This document shows, piece after piece, positions 53,518 to 63,423 of a stretch of DNA of 64,000 nucleotides. The notes beneath the pieces were generated by a model that ran no database searches, was not told the origin of the DNA, and worked only from the letters and a program-made list of their open reading frames with translations. Origin of the DNA: Caulobacter radicis (lineage in GTDB: Bacteria; Pseudomonadota; Alphaproteobacteria; Caulobacterales; Caulobacteraceae); NCBI RefSeq assembly GCF_003094615.1, contig NZ_QDKO01000013.1, forward strand, positions 1-64,000. The letters run 5' to 3'. The position numbers and the translations under genes are program-made. The number at the start of each line of letters is the position of its first letter. Within the stretch, counting starts at the first letter, position 1.

Positions 53518-54542
53518 CCGGCGTACCGGCCGTCGAAGGCGGCGTCGAAGCGGGCCCGGGCCTCGGATACGTCGAGCGGCTCGGGAACCTTGACCAGGCG
53601 GCCCATGACGGCCTGGGCCCGGCGACGGGCCTCCTTGGACATCTTGCCGACGCCGGCCATCACGGCCTTCATCTCGTCCATGTCGCCGTTGCAGTGCAGG
53701 ACCACGTCGCAGCCGGCCGACAGGCTGTCCTTGGCGCGCTGCTTGAAGTCGCCCGACAGCGCCTTCATCGACAGGTCGTCGCTCATCAGCAGGCCGTCGA
53801 AACCCAGCGAGCCCCGAATGACCTGCTTGATGGCCTTCTTCGAGGTCGTGGCCGGGCGGCGACGATCGATGGCCGTGTAGACGACGTGGGCGGTCATCGC
53901 CATCGGCATGTCCGACAGCACCCGGAACGGGGCGAAGTCGCGGGCTTCCAGCTCGGCCAGCTTGGCCTTCACCACCGGCAGCTCCAGGTGGCTGTCGGCC
54001 ATCGCCCGGCCGTGACCGGGGATGTGCTTGATGATCGGCAGCACGCCGCCAGCCAGCAGGCCCTCGGCGGCGGCGCGGCCCAGCGTGGCCACTTGCTCGG
54101 GGGTGTCGCCATAGGCGCGGTCGCCGATGATCTCGTGGCCCTTGGGGTCGGGCACGTCCAGCACCGGCACGCAGTCGACATTGATGCCCAGCGAGGTCAG
54201 GTCGTGGGCGATCAGGCGCGCGCCCAGGCGGGTGATCTCGCGAGCGACCAGCGGGTCGTTGGCGACCAGGTCGCCGTAGGCGCGGCCGGGCGGATACTTG
54301 CCCCAGTGAGGGGCGCCAAGGCGGGCGACGCGGCCGCCCTCCTGGTCGATCAGGATCGGCGCGTCAGGCCGCCCGATGGTCTCGCGCAGAGCCGAGGTCA
54401 GCTTGCGAACCTGGTCGGGCGTGTCGATGTTGCGCTTGAAGAGGATGAAGCCCCACGGCTTCACGTCGCGGAAGAAGGCGGCTTCTTCCGCCGACAGGAT
54501 GGTCCCGGCGCAGCCGAGGATGGCGGCGGTCGACGTGCTCAT
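53514..54542 (-). CDS. nagZ: Beta-N-acetylhexosaminidase (NagZ)
   Basis: A 342-residue cytoplasmic GH3 hydrolase that removes GlcNAc from anhydromuropeptides in peptidoglycan recycling. Motifs: KPWGFILFKRNIDTPDQVRK, LIDQEGGRVARLGAPHW, the flexible-loop catalytic PIIKHIPGHGRAMADSHLEL (His dyad), and the nucleophile region GLLMSDDLSMKAL. Length is normal. It sits directly downstream of the ftsN-like gene, an envelope-biogenesis context. Confidence 0.95.
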   Translation of the reverse strand: MSTSTAAILGCAGTILSAEEAAFFRDVKPWGFILFKRNIDTPDQVRKLTSALRETIGRPDAPILIDQEGGRVARLGAPHWGKYPPGRAYGDLVANDPLVAREITRLGARLIAHDLTSLGINVDCVPVLDVPDPKGHEIIGDRAYGDTPEQVATLGRAAAEGLLAGGVLPIIKHIPGHGRAMADSHLELPVVKAKLAELEARDFAPFRVLSDMPMAMTAHVVYTAIDRRRPATTSKKAIKQVIRGSLGFDGLLMSDDLSMKALSGDFKQRAKDSLSAGCDVVLHCNGDMDEMKAVMAGVGKMSKEARRRAQAVMGRLVKVPEPLDVSEARARFDAAFDGRYAG

Positions 54543-54553
54543 GGGGCCCTCGC

Positions 54554-55354
54554 CTACTTCACGAAGCAGGATTTGCCGGCGGCGCTCAGGGCGTCGCAGA
54601 ACGCCTTGGCGTCGGCGCGGCTGGAGAAGCCCGTGACCGAGGTGCGGTAGAGGGTGGTGCCGTTCTTGTCGATCGCCTCGACCTTCTTGCCCTTGCCGGC
54701 GGCCAGGCCCGGCGAGATGCGGGCGGCGTCGTTCCAGGCCTTGTCGGCCAGGGCGGTCGAGGACAGGGCGCCGATCTGGACGCTGGCCGGACCCGAGACG
54801 GTGGCGGCGGGCTTCGGCGCGACGGCGGCCGGCTTCGGCGGGGCCACGGCGGCGGTGGCGAGGCTCTCGATGCTGGGCGCCGGGGCGGGTTTGGCGGCCG
54901 GCTTGGCGACCGGCGGAGCGGCGACAGGAGCGGAAGGAGCCGTGACGGCGGGCTTGGCCGGCGGCAGGCTGGCGCTCTGCACCGGAGCGGCCGGCGGCGG
55001 CGCGGTCGGACGGGCCATCGGCTCTTCCGGCGGCGCGGCGTAGGTCGGCGAGGCCGTCGGGTTCTCGTGGCTGTAGATCTGCAGGCCGGCGGCTTCGTCG
55101 GGCTTGTTCTGGTCAGGCGCCGGAGCGGCCTTGATCTCGGCCACTGGCTCGCCGACGGTGCGCGGGGCGTCGTTGGGACCACGCACGCCGTTGCGATAGA
55201 TCAGGAACACCGCCACCAGCAGCGTTCCTAGCACCACCGCGCTGATGATCAGGGTCAGCGGCAAGGGCCGCGACCCGCGCACCGGCTGGCGCGCATCGAA
55301 CGAAAGCGGCGCATCGGTGGGCGGCGCATAGGCGCCGCGGTGCGGGTCGGACAT
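54554..55354 (-). CDS. ftsN: FtsN-like SPOR-domain cell division protein
   Basis: A 266-residue bitopic protein: cytoplasmic N-terminus (about 33 residues), one membrane helix (LTLIISAVVLGTLLVAVFLIY), a Pro/Ala-rich periplasmic linker and a C-terminal SPOR domain (ASVQIGALSSTALADKAWND to FCDALSAAGKSCFVK). SPOR domains bind denuded septal glycan. Topology, length and the nagZ-scpA-scpB neighbourhood match the ftsN gene of Caulobacter crescentus, an essential late divisome protein that also recruits DipM. A generic SPOR protein is the alternative. Confidence 0.8.
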   Translation of the reverse strand: MSDPHRGAYAPPTDAPLSFDARQPVRGSRPLPLTLIISAVVLGTLLVAVFLIYRNGVRGPNDAPRTVGEPVAEIKAAPAPDQNKPDEAAGLQIYSHENPTASPTYAAPPEEPMARPTAPPPAAPVQSASLPPAKPAVTAPSAPVAAPPVAKPAAKPAPAPSIESLATAAVAPPKPAAVAPKPAATVSGPASVQIGALSSTALADKAWNDAARISPGLAAGKGKKVEAIDKNGTTLYRTSVTGFSSRADAKAFCDALSAAGKSCFVK

Positions 55355-55489
55355 CGAAAAAGGCTCCAGAATTCCGGCGCGCGTTCACCATGTGCGAATC
55401 ACGCGCGCAAGTCCCTACTCTACTGGACCCGATGGCCGTTCAGAACTGTCGCACCCTCGACGGTCGTGCGTCGCCCGGCGCTCGCCCCG

Positions 55490-56674
<1,185 letters not shown>

Positions 56675-56751
56675 GAGCGGCCTTTGCTGATCGCCCCTTT
56701 TCCCGGAGCGCGGTCGCCCTCATATATGCGATAGATCAAGTTTCCACAGCC

Positions 56752-57084
56752 ATGACCGACATCACCGTTACGCTTTCTTCCAACGCCGCCCGCCGGCTGC
56801 ACGCCCTTTCCGAAGCCGAGGGGCGCGAGGTGATGCTTCGCGTGGCGGTCGACGGCGGCGGCTGCTCGGGCTTCCAGTACCGGTTCGACCTGGTCGAGGC
56901 CGCCGAAGACGATGACCTGAAGATCGAGCGCGACGGCGCCGCGGCCCTGGTCGACGTCGTGTCGCTGGCCCTGCTCAAGGGTTCCGAGATCGACTTCGTC
57001 GACGAACTGGCCGGCGCAGAGTTCCGGGTCAGGAACCCCAACGCCAAGTCCAGCTGCGGCTGCGGCGTCAGCTTCTCGATCTGA
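56752..57084 (+). CDS. erpA: Iron-sulfur cluster insertion protein (ErpA/IscA family)
   Basis: A 110-residue A-type Fe-S carrier. The three conserved cysteines are in GGCSGFQY and SSCGCGVSFSI, with the intervening RDGAAALVDVVSLALLKGSEIDFVDEL. It delivers [4Fe-4S] or [2Fe-2S] clusters to apoproteins. Starts with a well-placed ATG; the ERPA/HesB subgroup is suggested by NPNAKSSCGCG. Confidence 0.93.
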   Translation: MTDITVTLSSNAARRLHALSEAEGREVMLRVAVDGGGCSGFQYRFDLVEAAEDDDLKIERDGAAALVDVVSLALLKGSEIDFVDELAGAEFRVRNPNAKSSCGCGVSFSI

Positions 57085-57151
57085 CGTCCCTTCCCGCCCC
57101 TCTCAAGTTTATGGCGTGACACGCGCCAAACTAGGCTCTACGGTTCCCGCC

Positions 57152-57235
57152 ATGATCCTCGCCGCCAGCCAACAGCTGTTTTGGTACTTTAGCTATCCGA
57201 CGCCTCTGGCGCCGGGAGGGGATCGTTTGGCCTGA
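57152..57235 (+). CDS. Aromatic-amino-acid leader peptide of aroG
   Basis: A 27-codon reading frame (start ATG 57152, stop TGA 57233-57235) containing the control run FWYFSY at codons 10-15: two Phe, one Trp and two Tyr in six codons. Immediately after come segments that can form either an antiterminator (57203-57211 with 57267-57275) or the terminator at 57265-57294. This is the layout of ribosome-mediated transcription attenuation, and the three amino acids are the end products that normally limit DAHP synthase. Translation is inferred from codon content and position. Confidence 0.75.
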   Translation: MILAASQQLFWYFSYPTPLAPGGDRLA

Positions 57236-57294
57236 GATCAGGCCGCCAAAAACGCCTTTCACCAGCCGCCAGGGGTTCCCCGGGCGGCTTTTTT
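57203..57294 (+). promoter_or_regulatory. Attenuator (antiterminator and terminator) of aroG
   Basis: Segment CCTCTGGCG (57203-57211) can pair with CGCCAGGGG (57267-57275), nine base pairs with one G-U. The second strand is also the left arm of the terminator GCCGCC-A-GGGG / CCCC-G-GGCGGC followed by TTTTTT (57265-57294), so the two structures exclude each other. GGCCTGA and TCAGGCC (57229-57244) form a further hairpin over the leader stop codon. Ribosome stalling at FWYFSY when aromatic amino acids are scarce should favour readthrough. Confidence 0.78.
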
Positions 57295-57332
57295 GATGGC
57301 CGCCGGACCCCTCGAATTTTCCGGAGCACGCC

Positions 57333-58430
57333 ATGCCATCCTCGACCGCCGCCACTCTCGTCTCGCTGCCCGTCCCGACCGACGACCTGCGCATCCAGAA
57401 ACTCCAGACCCTCAGCCCGCCCGCCCAGGTGATCGGCGAAGCGCCGGCCACCTCGACGACGGCCGAGATCGTCGAAGGATCGCGCCAAGCGGTGCACGAG
57501 ATCCTGCACGGCCGCGACGACCGGCTGGTGGTGGTGATCGGTCCCTGCTCGATCCACGATCCCAAGGCCGCCATCGACTACGCCACCCGCCTGGCCGCCG
57601 AACGCGAGCGCCATGCCGGCGAGCTGGAAGTGATCATGCGCGTCTACTTCGAAAAGCCGCGCACGACGGTCGGCTGGAAGGGCCTGATCAACGACCCGGG
57701 CCTGGACGGCGGCTTCCACATCAACGAGGGCCTGCGCCTGGCGCGCCGCGTGCTGCTCGATGTTTCCGCCCAGGGCCTGCCGGCGGCCTGCGAGTTCCTG
57801 GACGTCACCACCCCGCAATACATCGCCGACCTGGTGGCCTGGGGCGCGATCGGCGCCCGCACCACCGAAAGCCAGATACACCGCGAAATGGCGTCAGGCC
57901 TGTCGTGCCCGGTCGGCTTCAAGAACGGCACCAACGGCGACGTGAAGGTCGCGGTCGACGCGGTGACCGCCGCCGCCCAGCCGCACCATTTCCTGGCCGT
58001 GACCAAGGAAGGCCGCGCCGCCATCGCCACCACCACCGGCAACGCCGACAGCCATGTGGTGCTGCGCGGCGGCAAGACGCCCAACTACGACGCCGCCAGC
58101 GTCGCGGCGGCGGCGGAAGCGCTGAGCAAGGCCGGCCTGCCGCCGCGCCTGATGGTCGACGCCAGCCACGCCAACAGCGGCAAGAACCACGAGAACCAGC
58201 CGGCCGTGGTCGCCGACATCGCCGCCCAGGTGGCAAGCGGCGCCTCGCCGATCATGGGCGTGATGATCGAGAGCAACCTGGTCGCAGGCCGCCAGGACAT
58301 CGTTCCCGGCCAGCCCCTGACCTACGGCCAGTCGGTCACCGACGCCTGCGTCGACTGGGATACGTCGGTGCGCATGCTCGAAGACCTGGCGCAAGCCGTC
58401 CGTGCGGGTCGTCAAGCCCGCAAGGCCTAG
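57333..58430 (+). CDS. aroG: 3-deoxy-7-phosphoheptulonate (DAHP) synthase, type I
   Basis: A 365-residue enzyme joining phosphoenolpyruvate and erythrose 4-phosphate, the first step of the shikimate pathway. Motifs: VVVIGPCSIHDPKAAIDYA, MRVYFEKPRTTVGWKGLIND, IGARTTESQIHREMASGLS, PVGFKNGTNGD, and the metal-binding LMVDASHANSGKNHENQP. These belong to the AroF/G/H type I class rather than the plant-like type II. Control by the upstream attenuator implies transcriptional feedback by Phe, Trp and Tyr in addition to any allosteric inhibition. Confidence 0.96.
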   Translation: MPSSTAATLVSLPVPTDDLRIQKLQTLSPPAQVIGEAPATSTTAEIVEGSRQAVHEILHGRDDRLVVVIGPCSIHDPKAAIDYATRLAAERERHAGELEVIMRVYFEKPRTTVGWKGLINDPGLDGGFHINEGLRLARRVLLDVSAQGLPAACEFLDVTTPQYIADLVAWGAIGARTTESQIHREMASGLSCPVGFKNGTNGDVKVAVDAVTAAAQPHHFLAVTKEGRAAIATTTGNADSHVVLRGGKTPNYDAASVAAAAEALSKAGLPPRLMVDASHANSGKNHENQPAVVADIAAQVASGASPIMGVMIESNLVAGRQDIVPGQPLTYGQSVTDACVDWDTSVRMLEDLAQAVRAGRQARKA

Positions 58431-58441
58431 ACCGGCTAGAC

Positions 58442-58468
58442 GGAGGGATGCCCCAAGGGCGTCCCTCC
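58442..58468 (+). terminator. Stem-loop after aroG
   Basis: GGAGGGATGCCC and GGGCGTCCCTCC pair (one T-G pair) around CAA. It lies about 12 bases past the aroG stop; no U-run follows, so termination strength is uncertain. Confidence 0.55.
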
Positions 58469-58548
58469 CTATCCCCCGAAATCTCGCCCGCATGGCTTGA
58501 GCGCGAGGCCGCCGCCCCCTAGCCTCCGCCCGCCTATCGGAGCCCGCC

Positions 58549-59337
58549 ATGCGCATCGCCACCTGGAACGTCAATTCGGTCAACGCCCGCTTGGACAATG
58601 TCCTGGCCTGGTTCGAGGCCGAGGCGCCCGACGTCGCGGTGCTGCAGGAGATAAAGTGCGTCGACGAGAAGTTCCCGGCCGAGGCCTTCGAGCGCCTGGG
58701 CTACAACGTCGTCGTCCATGGCCAGAAGACCTATAACGGCGTGGCCCTGCTCTCGAAGCATCCGGTCGAGGACGTCCGCAAGGGCCTGCCCCTTCTGGAA
58801 GGCGACGCCGAGGACGAGCAGGCGCGCTATGTCGAAGCGGTGATCTCGGGGCCCAAGCCGGTGCGGGTGATCGGTATCTACCTGCCCAACGGCAATCCGA
58901 TCGGCACCGAGAAGTTCGCCTACAAGCTGTCGTGGATGCGCCGTCTGCACGAGCACGCCAAGGGCCTGCTGGCCTTTGAGGAGCCCTTGGTCATCGCGGG
59001 CGACTACAACGTCATTCCCGAGGTCGAGGACGTGGCCAACCCCGAGGCCTGGCTGGGCGACGCCCTGTTCCAGCCCGAGAGCCGGGCGGCCTTCCGGGCC
59101 CTGAAGAACCTCGGCTTCACCGACGCCTACTGCCAAGCTGACGGCGCGCCTGGCGGCTACACCTTCTGGGACTACCAGGCCGGCGCCTGGCCCCGGAACC
59201 TGGGCATCCGCATCGACCACCTGCTGCTCTCGCCCCAGGCCGCCGACAAGCTGGCCGAAGTGAAGATCCACCGCGACGAGCGCGACAAGGAAAAGCCGTC
59301 GGACCACGTGCCGGTGGTGGCGACCCTGGCGCTGTAA
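58549..59337 (+). CDS. xthA: Exodeoxyribonuclease III (AP endonuclease)
   Basis: A 262-residue EEP-fold base-excision-repair enzyme that cleaves 5' to abasic sites. Motifs: ATWNVNSVNARLDNVL, VLQEIKCVDEKFP, YNGVALLSKHP, VIAGDYNVIPEVEDV, FWDYQAGAWPRNLGIRIDHL and SDHVPVVATL. The length and order are those of the XthA family. Confidence 0.96.
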   Translation: MRIATWNVNSVNARLDNVLAWFEAEAPDVAVLQEIKCVDEKFPAEAFERLGYNVVVHGQKTYNGVALLSKHPVEDVRKGLPLLEGDAEDEQARYVEAVISGPKPVRVIGIYLPNGNPIGTEKFAYKLSWMRRLHEHAKGLLAFEEPLVIAGDYNVIPEVEDVANPEAWLGDALFQPESRAAFRALKNLGFTDAYCQADGAPGGYTFWDYQAGAWPRNLGIRIDHLLLSPQAADKLAEVKIHRDERDKEKPSDHVPVVATLAL

Positions 59338-59402
59338 GCACGCAGGCGGCCGGTAACCGGCGCCTCTGTCGCGAATCCGCGAACGCCGCTAGCCTCCGCG
59401 CC

Positions 59403-60311
59403 ATGAGCGAGTTCTGGCGCCTCCTGTTGCTCGTCGCCATCGCCGGGTCGGCCGTCACCTTCATGGGCAGCGCGGCCATCTGGTTCATGGACGAAGAGCG
59501 TCGCATCCGCCGCGCCCTGCGCCACGTGCTGAAGGGCGAGCCGGAGACCGTCATCATCGCGCGCGGTCGCGGCAAGGGCGTGGGCTTCTCGTTCGACACC
59601 AACACCGCCGCCGTGGCCTGGGACAGCGGGACATGGTGCCTGCTCTATCGCATCGACGAACTGATGGGCGCCGAGCTGTCGGTCGACAATCAGGTGGTGG
59701 GCCGCGTCTTCCGCGGCGAGCAGCGCCGGGCGATCGACCAGATCGTGCAGCAGGCCGCCCGCGTCTGCCTGCGGCTGATCTTCGACGACCCGCGCCATCC
59801 CGACTTCGAGCTGGACCTGTGGCTGGAAGGCGACGAGCAGCAGCGCCAGAGCCGCTCGCCGGCCCTGGCGATCCAGGAGGCCAACCGCTGGCTGGCGAGG
59901 GCCGAGGCGATCGTGCGCCGCCCGCTGGCTCCGCGCGGCCCCTCGCCGACCGCCGCCAAGGCCGCCGAGCCCGAGATCGCCCGCCGCGCCGAACCTGCGG
60001 CCCCCGCCGACAAGCCCAAGCCCTATCGCTCGGCCCGCGAGGCCGTGACCGCCGGAGCCGGCGGCGCCGCCGCGGCCGTGGCCACCGCGCCCCTGTTCGA
60101 GGAGATCGACGACGGCCCCGAGGCCGCCGATCCGCCGTGGTCCGACCCCGACGCCCCCATCCACGCCTGGGCCGACGACGGCGACACCGCCGACGAGCCG
60201 GCCTACCTGCCGCCCGACCGTCCCTACAAGCCGGTGTCCAAGGCCGCCCGCGACGCCAAGGGCGACCAGGACGAGCTGCCGTTCGACCTGGACGACGAGG
60301 ACGAATACTGA
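59403..60311 (+). CDS. Hypothetical single-pass membrane protein with acidic tail
   Basis: A 302-residue protein I do not recognise. One N-terminal membrane helix (LLLLVAIAGSAVTFMGSAAIWFM) is followed by a compact cytoplasmic-looking domain at about residues 33-175 (LKGEPETVIIARGRGKGVGF, TWCLLYRIDELMGAELSVDN, RVCLRLIFDDPRHPDFELDL), then a Pro/Ala-rich disordered region and a very acidic end (DELPFDLDDEDEY). The ordered part looks like a conserved domain rather than junk, with strong codon bias like its neighbours. Possibly cotranscribed with xthA (65 bases apart). Confidence 0.75.
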   Translation: MSEFWRLLLLVAIAGSAVTFMGSAAIWFMDEERRIRRALRHVLKGEPETVIIARGRGKGVGFSFDTNTAAVAWDSGTWCLLYRIDELMGAELSVDNQVVGRVFRGEQRRAIDQIVQQAARVCLRLIFDDPRHPDFELDLWLEGDEQQRQSRSPALAIQEANRWLARAEAIVRRPLAPRGPSPTAAKAAEPEIARRAEPAAPADKPKPYRSAREAVTAGAGGAAAAVATAPLFEEIDDGPEAADPPWSDPDAPIHAWADDGDTADEPAYLPPDRPYKPVSKAARDAKGDQDELPFDLDDEDEY

Positions 60312-60377
60312 GGCTCTCGCCCGGGTTGCATGGCGTCGCCGCCTGAGGCACGCTCCAGTCTCCCGTGGAGACGCGCC

Positions 60378-60749
60378 ATGATCCGCCTCGCCGCCCTCGC
60401 CCTGCCCCTGCTGCTGGCCGCTCCGGCCCTGGCCCAGCCGCCGGCCGCCAGTCCGGCGCCGCAGAGGCTGGTGCTGAACTTGGCCGACCGCGACGGCGAC
60501 GGCGTGGTCAGCCCGGTCGAGGCCGCCGAGCATCTGGCGTCCGGCGACGCCGCCGAACTGCCCGCCGCCCAGCCGTTGAGCCCGCCCAATCGGGGTCCCC
60601 GCCTCAGGCCCGGCAAGGCCAAGGCTGAGAAACCGGACGAGGCCGGCTTTCCCGGCCTGTCGATGAAGCGCCGCTTCGTCCCGGCCAGCGAATTCGAGCA
60701 AGCGCTGGAATATCGCTTCCTGGAAGATCTGAAAGACCGTCGCAAGTAG
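60378..60749 (+). CDS. Small exported protein with one EF-hand
   Basis: A 123-residue protein. The ATG at 60378 gives a signal peptide (LAALALPLLLAAPALAQPPA). One EF-hand loop, DRDGDGVVSPVEAAE, is visible near residue 37, so it may bind calcium as half of a pair or as a degenerate site. The C-terminal half has Lys/Pro-rich sequence and MKRRFVPASEFEQALEYRFL. A frame 48 bases longer has no better start. Function unknown. Confidence 0.75.
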   Translation: MIRLAALALPLLLAAPALAQPPAASPAPQRLVLNLADRDGDGVVSPVEAAEHLASGDAAELPAAQPLSPPNRGPRLRPGKAKAEKPDEAGFPGLSMKRRFVPASEFEQALEYRFLEDLKDRRK

Positions 60750-60870
60750 CGGTAATCCCTTGCCGGCCGTCGGCCGGCCGCCCCCTCCCAAATTCCGCCC
60801 ATTTTTTGCCGACTGCGGCCATCCCGTAGTTGCGAGTCGATCTCAACGCGACTAAGACCCCCGCCCTTAT

Positions 60871-60885
60871 TGCGATTGATACGCA
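60871..60885. promoter_or_regulatory. Palindrome TGCGATTGATACGCA before the TonB receptor
   Basis: A 15-bp imperfect palindrome (arms TGCG/CGCA) about 25 bases before the receptor ATG. The spacing and arm style resemble Fur-type 7-1-7 operators of Alphaproteobacteria, but the inner positions are asymmetric. Candidate only. Confidence 0.3.
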
Positions 60886-60909
60886 CAAGCGTTGGTACGG
60901 GGCGAGTAG

Positions 60910-63420
60910 ATGAAGCGAGCGATGATGGCGACCGCGGCGATGGCCGTGGCCTTGGGCGCGGCCGGCCAGGCCTGGAGCCAGGACGAAAAGGCCGAGCGCC
61001 TGCCGAAAGTCAGCATCGAGGCGACCGCAGCCGCCCCGCCCGCCGCGGCCTACCAGGCCGCCAATCCGGTCGACTCAGGCACCTCGAAAATCACCCGCCG
61101 CGCTCTCGAGGACCGCACGCCCGGCAACGGCGACGTCATCGAGACCCTGAAGATCCTGCCCTTCGCCAACTTCGACTCCAACCAGGGCGTCGCCACCCAG
61201 GAGAGCATCCAGGACCTGCGCCCGGCCAATGTCTCGATCTCGGGCGGGCAGTTCTACGACAACTACTTCGCCATCGACGGCGTGGGCGTGAACAGCCGCC
61301 TGGACGTGGTCGGCCTGGGCGGCAGCAACCTTCAGAACTACAACGAGACGGGCGGCGCCAGCGCCCAGTCGATCTGGCTCGACACCAACCTGATCGAGTC
61401 CCTGACCGTCCGCGACAGCAACATCTCGGCCCAGTACGGCGGGTTCACGGGCGGCGTCGTGCAGGTCGAGACCAGGCAGCCGTCGCACGTGTTCGGCGGC
61501 TCGGTGACCGTCGGCTGCACCAACGACGATATGACCTCGTTCAAGATCCCGAACGCCACCAAGACCCTGCTGGCCGGCGTGGAGCCCGAGCACCCGAAGT
61601 ACGACAAGTGCAAGGTCAATGCGACGGTGGACCTGCCGATCAACGAGAAGGTCCGCGTTCTGCTCGGCGCGGGCCGGCAGGAAACCGAGATGACCTACTA
61701 CCGCCATGCGAACTATGGCGGCACGCCGTTCGGCCTGAAGAGCCGCAGCGACAACGTCCTGGCCAAGGTCGAGGTCGATCTCGCCCCCGACCTGACGCTG
61801 CGCGGCCAGGTGGCCTACAGCCCCTACACCAGCGAGAACTCGGCCGAGAACGCCCGCAACGCCGTCATGACCCAGAAGGGCGGCGGTCTGACCGGCAAGC
61901 TCGAGCTGGCCGGCAAGCGCGACGCCGCCGACTGGTCGCTGGTGGCCACCTACACCAAGGCCGACAGCAGCCGTGACGCGCCCTCGCCGGTGTTCGCCTG
62001 GCCCTCGTCGTCGGTCGCCGGCGGCTTCTGCGCCTCGACCGGCAACTGCACCGAAGGCAGCTTCGGCAATCTCGACCAATGGCAGAAGGACATCGGTCTG
62101 CAGGCCCGCTGGAGCCAGCCCCTGCTGGGCGGCGACCTGCGGATCGGCGCCGACTACAGCCACGTCGAGGCCCGCAAGCGCCGGCCGCAGGACGACTATT
62201 CCTACCGCACCGGCAAGGTCCACAGCACGATCGTCTGCCCCACCGGCGACATCGCCTGCCGCGACGGCGACGTGGTGCTGACCGCCTACAGCATCTACAA
62301 GGCCTACGACATCTCGGTTGACCTGGACGCCGTCAGCGCCTTCGCCGAGTACGAGGTCAACCGCGGCCCGCTGACCGTGCGCGCCGGCCTGCGCTACGAC
62401 CACGAGAGCCTGCTGGCCAACCACAGCTTCGCCCCGCGCCTGTCGGTGGTCTACGAGCTGCCCTGGGACGTCACGGCCACGGTCGGCGTCAACCGCTACT
62501 ACTCGCGCGACTTCCTCGGCTACGCCATCCGCTCGAAGTACCCGGGCAACTACACCTACGAACGCAGCTACAACCTCGTGAACGGCAAGGCGGTGATCGG
62601 GCCCTGGGCGCTGTCGGCCCACTCGATCTCGGCCACGGTCAGCGGCACCGGCGTCAAGACGCCCTACTCCGACGAGCTGACCTTCGCCCTGTCCAAGCCG
62701 ATCTTCGGCGGCGTCGCCAGACTGAAGGGTGTGGCCCGCGAAGCCGACGACCAGTTCACCTCGTCGGTCACCGAGACGGTGACCTATGTCCAGGAGACCG
62801 GCCGCACCTCGACCTATCGCCTCTCGCGCCTGAGCAACGGCGGCGAAAGCTCGTATCGCGGCCTGTCGGCCGAATGGAGCCGCAGCGTCGGCCGCCACAC
62901 CTTCAGCCTGAACGGCTCGGTGTCGGAGACCTCCGACAATCTGGGCGACAACGGCTATGACTCGATCGCGGACGAAGGCGAGTACGGCGACGAGCGCGTC
63001 TACTACAAGGGCGAGGTCCGCAGCCTGCTGGCCGTCATTGCCGAGAACGACCGCCTCAACTATGCCGCCCCTGGCCTGGCCAACGCCGACTGGAGCGCCG
63101 ACTGGTGGAACGGCCGGATCCGCACCAACCTGAACGCCCGCTGGCGCTCGGGCTACGACCAGATCGAGGACACCGGGGCGACCCAGTTGGTGAGCGGAAC
63201 CCGCTACGCGGTGTGGGACGTCATCCGCTACAAGTCGCAGACCACCTTCAACGCCAACGTCCAGGCCCAGGTCGCCAAGACCGCCTACGGCGAGGCGAGG
63301 CTGGACCTGCGGGTGACCAACCTGTTCGACACCCTGCCCCAGACGGTGACGGCGGCCACGCGCAGCCAGCCCTACCGCATGGGCCGGTCGTTCTGGGTGG
63401 GCATGAGCTACAAGTTCTAA
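60910..63420 (+). CDS. TonB-dependent outer membrane receptor
   Basis: An 836-residue TonB-dependent receptor. Signal peptide (MMATAAMAVALGAAGQAWSQ, about 1-24), a short spacer, a plug domain (KITRRALEDRTPGNGDVIET, LRPANVSISGGQFYDNYFAI, NISAQYGGFTGGVVQVETRQ) and a C-terminal barrel ending MSYKF. No obvious TonB box of the ETVTV type is seen. Four cysteines lie in two near pairs (VGCTNDD/DKCK and FCASTGNC), which may form extracellular-loop disulphides. It is followed after 3 bases by a di-haem peroxidase gene, so the two are probably one operon. Ligand unknown. Confidence 0.9.
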   Translation: MKRAMMATAAMAVALGAAGQAWSQDEKAERLPKVSIEATAAAPPAAAYQAANPVDSGTSKITRRALEDRTPGNGDVIETLKILPFANFDSNQGVATQESIQDLRPANVSISGGQFYDNYFAIDGVGVNSRLDVVGLGGSNLQNYNETGGASAQSIWLDTNLIESLTVRDSNISAQYGGFTGGVVQVETRQPSHVFGGSVTVGCTNDDMTSFKIPNATKTLLAGVEPEHPKYDKCKVNATVDLPINEKVRVLLGAGRQETEMTYYRHANYGGTPFGLKSRSDNVLAKVEVDLAPDLTLRGQVAYSPYTSENSAENARNAVMTQKGGGLTGKLELAGKRDAADWSLVATYTKADSSRDAPSPVFAWPSSSVAGGFCASTGNCTEGSFGNLDQWQKDIGLQARWSQPLLGGDLRIGADYSHVEARKRRPQDDYSYRTGKVHSTIVCPTGDIACRDGDVVLTAYSIYKAYDISVDLDAVSAFAEYEVNRGPLTVRAGLRYDHESLLANHSFAPRLSVVYELPWDVTATVGVNRYYSRDFLGYAIRSKYPGNYTYERSYNLVNGKAVIGPWALSAHSISATVSGTGVKTPYSDELTFALSKPIFGGVARLKGVAREADDQFTSSVTETVTYVQETGRTSTYRLSRLSNGGESSYRGLSAEWSRSVGRHTFSLNGSVSETSDNLGDNGYDSIADEGEYGDERVYYKGEVRSLLAVIAENDRLNYAAPGLANADWSADWWNGRIRTNLNARWRSGYDQIEDTGATQLVSGTRYAVWDVIRYKSQTTFNANVQAQVAKTAYGEARLDLRVTNLFDTLPQTVTAATRSQPYRMGRSFWVGMSYKF

Positions 63421-63423
63421 CTC

